DNA of 11,240 nucleotides, from the NCBI GenBank assembly GCA_016938425.1, contig JAFGUR010000045.1:1-11240 (forward strand). Reading direction: 5' to 3'. This document shows positions 1 to 7,076 of the stretch, piece by piece. The notes beneath the pieces were generated by a model, which saw only the letters and a list, made by a program, of their open reading frames with translations, searched no databases and had not been told where the DNA came from. The position numbers and the translations under genes are program-made. Source of the DNA: Fusobacteriaceae bacterium. GTDB lineage: Bacteria; Fusobacteriota; Fusobacteriia; Fusobacteriales; Fusobacteriaceae. Position 1 is the stretch's first letter. Every line of letters begins with the position of its first letter.

Positions 1-1
1 A

Positions 2-367
2 AAAGAATTTAAAATGAATCAAACAACTAAAAAATTGTGGGAAAATGCTCTTGTACCTGAAGAAATAGATGTTTTAAGAGTAGTTATTTTGGAAAAATAT
101 CCAAAATACATTGAAGAATTTGATAAATTTTTGTCAAAAAAAAAGTTGAGTCCATGTAATATGTTTATATCAAGAAAAAGTTTTTATGACAACTATTGTG
201 AGTGGTTATTTGATATTTTATTTGAAGTAGAAAAAAGAATTAAAATCTCTGAAGATATCTATAAAGCAAGGGTATTTGGTTTTATGGGAGAATATTTATT
301 AAATGTATATATTAATTATCACAAGGAATATTCTGTTAAAAGAGTAAATATGTTATTTGTGAAATAG
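2..367 (+). CDS. C-terminal part of a DUF4422-type capsular polysaccharide/glycosyltransferase-like protein (5' end outside window)
   Basis: The frame is open from base 2 with no upstream stop and no convincing ribosome site before the first ATG at 14, so this is most likely the tail of a longer protein. Counting from that ATG, I see PCNMFI (47-52), YCEWLFDILFEVEKR (61-75) and RVFGFMGE (86-93). These match my recollection of the conserved C-terminal half of DUF4422, a family of about 250 residues found in capsule and LPS loci and thought to be glycosyltransferase-like. No signal peptide or membrane segment is visible. It ends 42 bases before the first heptosyltransferase on the same strand, which fits one surface-glycan operon. 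Its donor and acceptor cannot be read from this fragment. Family call fairly sure; enzymatic role inferred. Confidence 0.75.
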   Translation, partial: KEFKMNQTTKKLWENALVPEEIDVLRVVILEKYPKYIEEFDKFLSKKKLSPCNMFISRKSFYDNYCEWLFDILFEVEKRIKISEDIYKARVFGFMGEYLLNVYINYHKEYSVKRVNMLFVK

Positions 368-409
368 GCAAATATACTTACAAAGAATTAAATTAAAACG
401 AGGTTCTCA

Positions 410-1414
410 ATGAAAAAAATATTAATATTTCATACAGCATTTATAGGGGACATTGTTTTATCTACCCCTTTAATAAAAAATATAAAAAAACTATATCCAG
501 AGTCAGAGATAACTTATGTAACAACACCAGCAGGTAAAATAGTTTTATCAAATAATCCTTATTTGAAAGAAGTTATTGCATATGATAAACGAGGAAAAAA
601 TAAAGGATTTAAGGGAATGTTAAATTTAGCAAAGGAACTTAGAAATAAAAAATTTGATATAGCATACATTCCTCATAGATACTTAAGAAGCTCATTAATT
701 TGTTTTTTATCTAAAATTCCTTTGAAAATAGGTTATGATATAAGTGAAGGAAAATTATTTCTGAATAAAAAAATAGAATACAGAAAAGATTTGCATGAAG
801 TAGATAGACTTTTAAAGTTATTAGATATAGATTGTAATGATAAAAAGATAGAATTGTATCCATCTAAAGAAGATAAAGCTTATATAGATAATTATTTAAA
901 AGATAAAAATATTCATAATAAAAAATTAATTGCACTTGCAATAGGAAGTAAATGGAATACAAAACGTTGGCCAATAGAGTATTTTAATGAACTTATTGAG
1001 CAGTTAGAAAGCCTAGATGATGTAAGAGTTATCTTAGTAGGGGGAAACGAAGAGAAGGAGCTTCCTGTGAGGTATAGTGATAAAACTATAAATGCTATTG
1101 GAGAAACGTCTCTTTTACAATTAGCAGAACTTATTAAAAGGTGTGATTTAATTGTTACTAATGATAGTTCACCAATACATATAGCCTCAGCTTTTGAGAC
1201 TTACATAATTGCAATTTTTGGAGCAACAGTAAGAGAATTAGGCTTTTATCCATGGAGTAAAAATAGTGAAATAATAGAAAATAATTTCTTGAATTGTAGA
1301 CCTTGTGGACTACATGGAGGGAATGAATGTCCAGAGAAGCACTTTAAATGTATGCTTGACATTAAGCCAGACTTAGTATATGAAAGAATATTGGATGTAT
1401 TAAAGGAGAAATAA
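410..1414 (+). CDS. Glycosyltransferase family 9 protein, lipopolysaccharide heptosyltransferase II-like
   Basis: This is a GT9 (WaaC/WaaF-type) enzyme of 334 residues, close to the roughly 350 usual for WaaF. The family transfers heptose from an ADP-activated donor to the growing LPS inner core at the cytoplasmic face of the inner membrane. The N-terminal Rossmann half starts with the GD signature in FIGDIVLSTP (11-20), whose Asp is the proposed catalytic base in the family. The second half carries GSKWNTKRWP (179-188) and TNDSSPIHIA (250-259), the nucleotide-sugar and phosphate binding motifs. A C-terminal cysteine cluster (C296, C299, C307, C314, with HGGNECP and HFKCM) is typical of WaaF-like members. 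The ATG start has a modest ACGAGG site upstream. It lies in an operon between the DUF4422 gene and a second GT9 gene. The exact sugar and acceptor are not determinable here. Confidence 0.88.
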   Translation: MKKILIFHTAFIGDIVLSTPLIKNIKKLYPESEITYVTTPAGKIVLSNNPYLKEVIAYDKRGKNKGFKGMLNLAKELRNKKFDIAYIPHRYLRSSLICFLSKIPLKIGYDISEGKLFLNKKIEYRKDLHEVDRLLKLLDIDCNDKKIELYPSKEDKAYIDNYLKDKNIHNKKLIALAIGSKWNTKRWPIEYFNELIEQLESLDDVRVILVGGNEEKELPVRYSDKTINAIGETSLLQLAELIKRCDLIVTNDSSPIHIASAFETYIIAIFGATVRELGFYPWSKNSEIIENNFLNCRPCGLHGGNECPEKHFKCMLDIKPDLVYERILDVLKEK

Positions 1415-1415
1415 A

Positions 1416-2393
1416 TTGAAAATTCTTGTAATTAGAATGAGTTCTTTTGGAGATGTTATTTTGACAACTCCAATTCTTACACAGCTTAGAGAAAAATATC
1501 CTAATGGAACAATAGATTTTATAGTTCTTGATAGTTTCAAAGAAGCTATTAGAGGAAATAAAAATATAGATAATCTTATAATTTTTGAGAAAAATAAATA
1601 TAGAGGAATTAAGGGGATTTATAATTTTTCAAAAGAACTAGATAATTATGATTTAATCATAGATTTACATGCGAAAATGCGTTCTTTTATGATTTCAAAA
1701 TTTGTTAAAGGTAAAGTTTTAAGATATAGAAAAAGAGCTTTATGGAAATCATTATTAGTAAAATGGAAACTTATAAAATATTCAGTAGACAATACAATAA
1801 TTAAATCATACTTTAAACCTTTGGAAGTTTTGGGATTAAAATATAGAGGAGAACAATTAGAATTCAATTTTGAAGATAAAGATTTGGAAAAAGTTCAAAA
1901 CTATAATAATTTTGTAGTTTTTGCACCAGGTGCAAGTAAAGAAACTAAAAAATGGACAAAAGAAAATTTTTCAGAATTAGGTAGACTAATAAATAAAGAG
2001 TACAATAAAAATATTATTCTTATTGGTGGGAAAAATGAGTGGGATGATATAGAGGAAATAAAAAACAATTGTGGAGAATTTTGTATCAATTTGGCTGGAC
2101 AGTTAAGCTTAAAGGAAAGTGGAGCTTTATTATCTAGGGCTTATTTTGTAGTTACAAATGATAGCGGTCCTTTCCATATGGCAAGGGGAGTTAAAACTCT
2201 TAGTTTTGTTATATTTGGTCCCACAGATCCAAATATGTTTGAGTATGATGAAAAATCAATTTTATTATTTGAATATGAATCATGTTCACCTTGTTCGTTA
2301 CATGGAGATAAAGAGTGTCCCAAAGGTCATTTTAATTGTATGAAAAAGTTAACAGCAGATAAAGTATTTACAAAGATAAAAAGTTCAATATAA
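1416..2393 (+). CDS. Second glycosyltransferase family 9 (heptosyltransferase-like) protein, TTG start
   Basis: A 325-residue GT9 protein, homologous to its upstream neighbour but clearly diverged. Visible motifs are SSFGDVILTTP (9-19), PGASKETKKW (171-180), TNDSGPFHMA (247-256), FGPTDP (267-272) and a cysteine cluster C290, C293, C301, C308 in the same SLHG/CP/HFNCM context as the first gene. The start is TTG at 1416, chosen because an AGGAG site (1404-1408) sits 7 bases upstream inside the previous gene's end and the protein begins exactly at the GT9 beta strand. Only one base separates it from the previous stop, so translation is probably coupled. It likely adds the next heptose (or another sugar) to the LPS core. 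The pair may act successively, as WaaC/WaaF or WaaF/WaaQ do, but which is which is unresolved. Confidence 0.88.
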   Translation: MKILVIRMSSFGDVILTTPILTQLREKYPNGTIDFIVLDSFKEAIRGNKNIDNLIIFEKNKYRGIKGIYNFSKELDNYDLIIDLHAKMRSFMISKFVKGKVLRYRKRALWKSLLVKWKLIKYSVDNTIIKSYFKPLEVLGLKYRGEQLEFNFEDKDLEKVQNYNNFVVFAPGASKETKKWTKENFSELGRLINKEYNKNIILIGGKNEWDDIEEIKNNCGEFCINLAGQLSLKESGALLSRAYFVVTNDSGPFHMARGVKTLSFVIFGPTDPNMFEYDEKSILLFEYESCSPCSLHGDKECPKGHFNCMKKLTADKVFTKIKSSI

Positions 2394-2401
2394 AAGTTCT
2401 T

Positions 2402-2428
2402 AAAAGACACATTTGATGTGTCTTTTTT
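2402..2428 (+). terminator. Rho-independent terminator of the polysaccharide operon
   Basis: A 10-bp perfect stem (2402-2411 with 2417-2426) closes a 5-base loop and runs into a T tract. It starts nine bases after the second heptosyltransferase stop, so the operon ends here. Confidence 0.9.
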
Positions 2429-2487
2429 GATGTTTAAATTCTACTGAATTAGAAATAATTTTTTAAATTCGTAGCTTACTCAGCCAC

Positions 2488-2515
2488 CTCGCGCCAACCT
2501 GACGTTGGACGCAAG
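2488..2515. repeat. GC-rich inverted repeat (hairpin)
   Basis: The arms 2488-2498 and 2504-2515 pair over ten Watson-Crick base pairs, with one bulged A (2509) and one C/A mismatch, around the loop CTGAC. The core is GCGCCAAC against GTTGGACGC. It is much more GC-rich than its surroundings. No T tract follows on the plus strand, so it is not an ordinary terminator. Confidence 0.7.
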
Positions 2516-2657
2516 TAAAAGCAATGTATAAAAATTATATTTTTTAGAATTAAATGGATTTCCTAAAGGATAAGCTCTCATAGTCGCAAAAAACGTCATG
2601 TTTACGAGGTTTTTTGGAAGAAATTTTAGAGTAATCTTAAGTCCAAGGTTTGAATGT

Positions 2658-2731
2658 TTGATTTTTAAGATTTTTTGTCAAAAACTATGCATTTTTTTAT
2701 TAAAAATAGAGTTGAAATCTTTTAAAATCAA
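2658..2731. repeat. Imperfect inverted repeat with 16-17 base arms
   Basis: The arm TTGATTTTTAAGATTT (2658-2673) is matched by the reverse complement of 2715-2731, differing only by an A/T change and a one-base insertion. The 41 bases between the arms are AT-rich. It could fold as a long stem in RNA or be the terminal repeat of a small degenerate element. Confidence 0.55.
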
Positions 2732-2782
2732 TTGTTTTGTACTTTTCAGTAAGCTCGAATTAGAGACAACTTTTATAAAAAT

Positions 2783-2816
2783 TTGCTATATTTCAAAAAA
2801 TGTTGTAAAATTACAA
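2783..2816 (+). promoter_or_regulatory. Predicted recQ promoter with a palindrome over the -10 box
   Basis: A -35 TTGCTA (2783-2788) and -10 TAAAAT (2806-2811) are spaced by 17 bases, predicting a start near 2818 and a leader of about 28 bases. The perfect palindrome TTGTAA-AA-TTACAA (2803-2816) covers the -10 hexamer, where a bound repressor could block RNA polymerase. Promoter assignment is by eye. Confidence 0.55.
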
Positions 2817-2845
2817 ATGATTATTCTTTAAAATGAGGTGACTTT

Positions 2846-4972
2846 GTGGAAAACAAATTAAATATAGTGCTAGAAAAGGCTTTTGGATATAAAAGCTTTA
2901 GAAAAGGTCAGGAAGAAATAGTAAAAAATATTTTGGATAAAAAAAATACATTGGGAGTAATGCCTACAGGTGGAGGAAAATCTATTTGTTATCAAATCCC
3001 AGCTATTATTAAGAAAGGAACAACTATTGTTATTTCTCCTCTTATTTCTTTGATGAAAGACCAAGTAAATGAACTGAATAGTAGTGGAATTTCTGCAACA
3101 ACAATAAATAGCTCTATGGGAAACAAAGAAATTAGTGATGAAATTAGAAAAATTAGAGATAATAAAATCAAATTATTATATATTTCTCCAGAGAGGTTAT
3201 TACTTGATAGTTTTATAGAATTGGCAAACTCAATAACAGTTCCTTTTCTTATTATAGACGAAGCTCATTGTATTTCTCAGTGGGGACATGACTTTAGAAG
3301 AAGCTATCTTGATATAAATACTTTTATAGAAAAAATGGAGAAAAAACCTGTTATTGGAGCATTTACTGCAACAGCTACCGAAAAAGTTATGAAAGATATA
3401 AAAAATACTTTTAATATTTCTGATGAAAGCACCTTTAAGGAAAATATAGATAGAGAAAATCTTTATATTTCAGTTGAAAGAGATGTAAAAAAAGAGGATT
3501 ATCTAATAAATTATTTGAGAGAAAATAGAGATAAAGCTGGAATAATTTATGTAGGTTCAAGAAAAGAAGGGGATAAGCTTTACGAAAAAATAAATCATTT
3601 GGGCTACAAAGTGGGAATTTATCATGCAGGTCTAGATGATAAAACAAGAAACCAAATGCAAGAAAAATTTAAAAACGAAGAAATTGATATAATGGTTGCA
3701 ACTAATGCTTTTGGAATGGGGATAAACAAGACAAATATAAGATTTGTAATTCATTATAATATGCCTAAGGATATTGAGAGCTACTATCAAGAAATTGGTA
3801 GGGCAGGAAGAGACGGAGAGGAGTCTCAATGTATTCTACTTTTTTCTAATAAAGATATTATGTTACAAAAATATTTGATAGAAAATAATCACGAAGGGGC
3901 CGATGAGTTTACCATTGAAGAAAAATATAAAAAACTTAACGAAATTATAAAATATGTAAATGTGCAAAGTTGTCATAGAGGATATTTACTTAAATATTTT
4001 GGAGAAAAAGAAGTAAAAGATACTTGCGGAAATTGTAGTAATTGTATAAACTATCAAGAAATTGATATAACAGAAGAGGCCTATAAAATTATATCTACTA
4101 TAGGAAGAACAAAAGAAAGATATGGAATAAATGTAATTGCAGATATATTATTTGGGTCTAGGAGTGCAAAGATAAAAGAAAATAATTTAAATGAAGTAAG
4201 CACCTTTGGGCTTATGAAAAATCTTAAAAAACCTGTGATAAAGTCATATATAAATGCACTTTTGAGTCAAGATTATTTGTTTGAATCAGATAAAACTTAT
4301 ATGGTTTTGAAATTAACAGACAAAGCCAGAGAGCTTATAAAAAATAAAGAATTGAAAGTTTTAAAGAAAGAATCTTTAAATTATGTAAAAGAATCTTCTA
4401 AGGAAGTTGGAAATTTAGAATTATTTGAAATTTTAAGAATGTTAAGAAGAGATATTGCTGTAGCTGAAAAAGTTCCTCCTTATATAATTTGTTCAGATAA
4501 GTCACTAAAAGATATGTGTACAAAGTTGCCTTTAGATTTAAAATCTATGCTTAAAATACAAGGGTTTGGAGAAGTTAAAGCTAAAAAATACGGGGACAAA
4601 TTTATAGGTGAGATTAAGAAATATATAGAGCTTAACAATGTTGAAAGAGTAAATACAGAAATCAAAAATTTAAACGAAAAAGTAAAGTCCTATGAAATCA
4701 CTTGTCAGCTTTATTTTGAAGGGAAAACAATAAAAGAGATAACAGAGGAAAGAATTTTGACTGAGACAACGGTAGAGGGTCATCTTTTTGAAGGTTATCA
4801 AAATGGACTAAGTATAAATATAGATGATTTTATAGATGAAGGAAATGAAAAACTAATATTAGAAGCAATAAAATCAAGTACAACAGGAAAACTTAAAGAA
4901 GTTAAGGAATTCCTTCCAGAAAATGTAAGTTATACAGAGATTAGGGCAGTTTATGCGAAACATTTTGGGTAG
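2846..4972 (+). CDS. recQ: ATP-dependent DNA helicase RecQ (GTG start)
   Basis: A full-length 708-residue RecQ, a 3'-5' helicase that unwinds forks, gaps and recombination intermediates in the cytoplasm. Motif 0 lies at 13-26 (FGYKSFRKGQEEIV), Walker A at 40-46 (PTGGGKS), the DEAH box at 138-141 and motif III at 173-177 (FTATA). The second RecA lobe has YHAGLD (259-264) and motif VI QEIGRAGRDG (315-324). The RecQ zinc site is C376, C394, C397, C400. A winged-helix region follows (about 405-510), then an HRDC domain (about 523-597). A C-terminal helix-turn-helix segment (about 612-705) resembles the HTH_40-type tail of many low-GC RecQs. The GTG start is supported by GAGGTG at 2835-2840, five bases upstream. 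It is monocistronic, between its own promoter and terminator. Confidence 0.97.
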   Translation: MENKLNIVLEKAFGYKSFRKGQEEIVKNILDKKNTLGVMPTGGGKSICYQIPAIIKKGTTIVISPLISLMKDQVNELNSSGISATTINSSMGNKEISDEIRKIRDNKIKLLYISPERLLLDSFIELANSITVPFLIIDEAHCISQWGHDFRRSYLDINTFIEKMEKKPVIGAFTATATEKVMKDIKNTFNISDESTFKENIDRENLYISVERDVKKEDYLINYLRENRDKAGIIYVGSRKEGDKLYEKINHLGYKVGIYHAGLDDKTRNQMQEKFKNEEIDIMVATNAFGMGINKTNIRFVIHYNMPKDIESYYQEIGRAGRDGEESQCILLFSNKDIMLQKYLIENNHEGADEFTIEEKYKKLNEIIKYVNVQSCHRGYLLKYFGEKEVKDTCGNCSNCINYQEIDITEEAYKIISTIGRTKERYGINVIADILFGSRSAKIKENNLNEVSTFGLMKNLKKPVIKSYINALLSQDYLFESDKTYMVLKLTDKARELIKNKELKVLKKESLNYVKESSKEVGNLELFEILRMLRRDIAVAEKVPPYIICSDKSLKDMCTKLPLDLKSMLKIQGFGEVKAKKYGDKFIGEIKKYIELNNVERVNTEIKNLNEKVKSYEITCQLYFEGKTIKEITEERILTETTVEGHLFEGYQNGLSINIDDFIDEGNEKLILEAIKSSTTGKLKEVKEFLPENVSYTEIRAVYAKHFG

Positions 4973-4990
4973 CATTGATTTAATGAAAAT

Positions 4991-5026
4991 AAAAGTAGGG
5001 AACAGGCATGCCTGTTTCCTACTTTT
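4991..5026 (+). terminator. Strong hairpin terminator after recQ
   Basis: Arms 4991-5006 and 5011-5026 pair along 16 positions with a single G-U wobble around the loop CATG. The right arm ends in TTTT. It lies 18 bases after the recQ stop. The A4 start and T4 end would also let it work on the opposite strand. Confidence 0.88.
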
Positions 5027-5067
5027 ATTATTGTTATTTGAATTTATTATTCATTTTTTCTAGGAAT

Positions 5068-5095
5068 TTGAAATATTTGAGATTTATGGTATAAT
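5068..5095 (+). promoter_or_regulatory. Predicted promoter of the dapB-like gene (extended -10)
   Basis: A -35 TTGAAA (5068-5073) and a perfect -10 TATAAT (5090-5095) are spaced by 16 bases, with TGG directly before the -10. The start would fall near 5102, giving an AT-rich leader of about 88 bases. The leader is too short and too simple for a lysine riboswitch. Confidence 0.75.
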
Positions 5096-5189
5096 GAAAA
5101 TGATATTAATTTTTTGAATACTTAAATATTGTTATTTACTTATTTTTAAATAAAAAAACAACAAGTCGATAAATAAAGGAGGAGATGAT

Positions 5190-5939
5190 ATGAACATAGG
5201 CTTAATAGGCTTCGGGAAAACAGGGAAAGCGGTGGCAAGAACACTAATAAGGGAAGAAGGAATAAATTTAAAATGGATCATAAGAAAAAGCGATAAAAAA
5301 AATCAACTTACTGCAAATGATATTTTGGATGAACCGTCAGACAATTTAACAGAGATTTTTTCTATTAATTCAATTAAACTAAATGAATTTTTTAAAGAGA
5401 ATAAAGTTGATTTTATTATTGATTTTTCATCAGAAGAGAGTATTAAAATTTATGGAGAAGCAGCCACAGAAAATGGTATAAAAATAGTAAGTGCAGTTTC
5501 TCATTATTCGGAGGAAACAATTGATTTTATAAAAAAATTATCAGAAAAAACAGTGACTTTTTGGTCTCCAAATATAACTTTAGGAGTAAATTATATTCTG
5601 GTTATTTCAAAATTTATGAAAAAAATAGCACCTGAAGTTGATATACAAATAGTAGAAGAGCATTTTAAAGGTAAAGATGAAATATCTGGAACTGCAAAGG
5701 TTTTAGCAAGTAACTTAGACGTAGATAATAATGAAATAAAATCAATTAGAGCTGGTGGAATAGTCGGAAAGCATGAAATAATATTTGGATTTCCTTTTCA
5801 AACAGTAAGGTTAACTCATGAATCTATATCTAGAGAAGCCTTTGGAAATGGAGTAATATTTGTTGTTAAGAATATAATAGATAAAGAAAAAGGGTTTTAT
5901 AATTATGAAGATTTAATGAAACCATTTTTTGAGTTTTAA
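5190..5939 (+). CDS. dapB: Dihydrodipicolinate reductase (DapB) family protein with divergent active-site motifs
   Basis: DapB reduces the dapA product with NAD(P)H on the lysine/diaminopimelate route. This 249-residue protein is shorter than the 265-275 usual for the family. It keeps the nucleotide-binding start GFGKTGKA (7-14), DFS (78-80), SPNITLGVN (126-134), the SGTA loop (166-169), RAGGIVGKHEIIFG (187-200) and the C-terminal THESISREAFGNG segment (209-221). Two hallmark motifs are altered. The usual GTTG is SAVS (101-104), and the E-x-HHxxKxDAPSGTA block reads EEHFKGKDEISGTA (156-169), one residue short and with only one of the two His. Best placed with a one-residue gap, H158 and K162 may still serve as the catalytic pair. 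The start is fixed by AGGAGG (5177-5182) seven bases upstream. No dapA or other lysine gene is adjacent. Family sure; substrate less so. Confidence 0.8.
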   Translation: MNIGLIGFGKTGKAVARTLIREEGINLKWIIRKSDKKNQLTANDILDEPSDNLTEIFSINSIKLNEFFKENKVDFIIDFSSEESIKIYGEAATENGIKIVSAVSHYSEETIDFIKKLSEKTVTFWSPNITLGVNYILVISKFMKKIAPEVDIQIVEEHFKGKDEISGTAKVLASNLDVDNNEIKSIRAGGIVGKHEIIFGFPFQTVRLTHESISREAFGNGVIFVVKNIIDKEKGFYNYEDLMKPFFEF

Positions 5940-6064
5940 ATAATTGATTTCTCCATTAATTTAAAAATAGTATATATTTTTATATTTCGTGTTACTAAAA
6001 ATGATTACTATATAAAGTGTTAATTGAAAAGATATTAGTTAAAAAATTTGAAAGGAGCCAAAAA

Positions 6065-6979
6065 TTGATTTATATAATATTTTTTATAATAGCAATAATA
6101 GTGATTTATTTTATATATGAAGAAATTTATTTTTCAAGTGAAGGGTTTAAAAAAATAAAAAATAGTATTTTAAATTATACAAATAACTGTAATGAATTAA
6201 ATGAACATATTGAGAATTTAAAAAATACATATGCAAGAATAAGCTCATATGACTATGGTGTAAGTACATTAAAAGATATAAGTAATTATAATTTTAAAAG
6301 AAGAGAGTGGAAAAAGCATTTAAGAAGCCACCAAGTATATAATTGTTCTTTAACTATTTGTAGAAATGCTCATAATCAACCGTTTAAATATTTATGTAAA
6401 TATTTTAATATAAAAACAACAGAAGAGACACTTGAAACTTTTGAGAATGTACTAAATAACTTTTCAGCTGTAGAGTCTGGAAAAATTATATTAACTGGTG
6501 AAAAAAATAAGATATTATCAAGTATTGAAAGAAAATTAAGTGTTTTAATTTTAATATTTAATAAAAAAAGAATGGTAAGAGAATTAGGGTTTGATGACAT
6601 AGATTTAACAGATTTATATTTTCCCGTATATACATTTCATTATATTTCAGCTGGAGGGAATAGTTCTATGAAATTAGACATAAAATTAGATGTAGATAAT
6701 TTGGAAAAATTTGTTAGATATTTAAACGAACTAGTAAAGTTTAAAAATAGTATTCAAGGTCAAAGAGCTTTAATGACAACATTATTAAGAGAAAAGATAA
6801 AAATGAGAGATAATTATACATGCAGAATATGTGGGGCTACAATAGATAATGAAAAGAATTTATTATTAGAAATAGACCATATAGTGCCGTTATCAAAGGG
6901 TGGAATGACAACAGAAGACAATTTGCAAACTTTATGTTGGAAATGTAATAGAAAAAAAGGTTCTAAAATTGAATTATAG
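6065..6979 (+). CDS. Membrane-anchored HNH endonuclease-like protein (TTG start)
   Basis: I choose TTG at 6065 because AAAGGAG (6051-6057) lies seven bases upstream. The longer GTG start at 6017 has no ribosome site. The protein is then 304 residues. Residues 2-18 form a hydrophobic helix, followed by a long, mostly charged middle region (about 25-235). A compact C-terminal HNH module carries C253, C256, the DH pair 271-272, N286 and a second zinc pair C291, C294. Its SKGG and DNLQTLCWKCNRKKG segments are classic HNH. The module suggests a metal-dependent, zinc-knuckle-stabilised DNA nuclease. From memory, proteins of this whole architecture recur in low-GC bacteria, but I know of no proven function. 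The N-terminal helix would tether it to the membrane, with the nuclease probably cytoplasmic. It lies 125 bases after the dapB-like gene, with no strong terminator between them. Confidence 0.82.
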   Translation: MIYIIFFIIAIIVIYFIYEEIYFSSEGFKKIKNSILNYTNNCNELNEHIENLKNTYARISSYDYGVSTLKDISNYNFKRREWKKHLRSHQVYNCSLTICRNAHNQPFKYLCKYFNIKTTEETLETFENVLNNFSAVESGKIILTGEKNKILSSIERKLSVLILIFNKKRMVRELGFDDIDLTDLYFPVYTFHYISAGGNSSMKLDIKLDVDNLEKFVRYLNELVKFKNSIQGQRALMTTLLREKIKMRDNYTCRICGATIDNEKNLLLEIDHIVPLSKGGMTTEDNLQTLCWKCNRKKGSKIEL

Positions 6980-7017
6980 AACGGAAATGTATTTAAAAAA
7001 AATATTTATAAATAAAT

Positions 7018-7046
7018 TTTAAATTGAAAAAGTGAGATGGTATAAT
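7018..7046 (+). promoter_or_regulatory. Predicted promoter of the radical SAM gene (extended -10)
   Basis: A perfect -10 TATAAT (7041-7046) is preceded by TGG (extended -10) and, 17 bases further up, by a weak -35 TTTAAA (7018-7023). It resembles the dapB-like promoter. The leader would be about 25 bases. Confidence 0.65.
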
Positions 7047-7076
7047 AAATAAAAAATTTATAAGGAGATAAGGACT

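Larger units (their letters stand above)
2430..2782. other. Gene-free structured intergenic stretch; possible dispersed repeat or non-coding RNA
   Basis: About 350 bases without a convincing gene. It contains a locally GC-rich hairpin (2488-2515), a hairpin with A6/T6 arms (2587-2616) and a long imperfect inverted repeat (2658-2673 with 2715-2731). The only open frame (2598-2831, plus strand, 77 codons) has no ribosome site and a composition rich in Phe, Ile, Lys and Cys that looks non-coding. The density of hairpins and the GC island in AT-rich DNA suggest a mobile repeat or a structured transcript. I cannot name a family. Confidence 0.45.

Noticed and set aside
2455..2515. Possible tRNA or tRNA fragment in the GC-rich patch
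   Set aside because: No cloverleaf or T-loop GTTC motif could be fitted on either strand; only one hairpin is clear.
2587..2616. Hairpin with CAAAAAAC/GTTTTTTG arms as a terminator
   Set aside because: No gene ends before it, the loop is long and the stem is nearly all A-T. I kept it only as part of the structured block.
2598..2831. Open frame of 77 codons (plus strand) before recQ
   Set aside because: It has no ribosome site and a Phe/Ile/Lys/Cys-rich composition. It covers the inverted repeats and the recQ promoter, and looks like a chance frame in AT-rich DNA.
5102..5189. Lysine riboswitch ahead of the dapB-like gene
   Set aside because: The leader is only about 88 bases and AT-rich, with none of the L-box core; the known element is about twice as long.
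5963..5981. Terminator after the dapB-like gene
   Set aside because: AAAAATA/TATTTTT can pair, but it is a 7-bp all-AT stem, too weak to call. Read-through into the HNH gene remains possible.
6017..6064. GTG start for the HNH protein at 6017
   Set aside because: No ribosome site precedes it, while TTG 6065 has AAAGGAG at ideal spacing.
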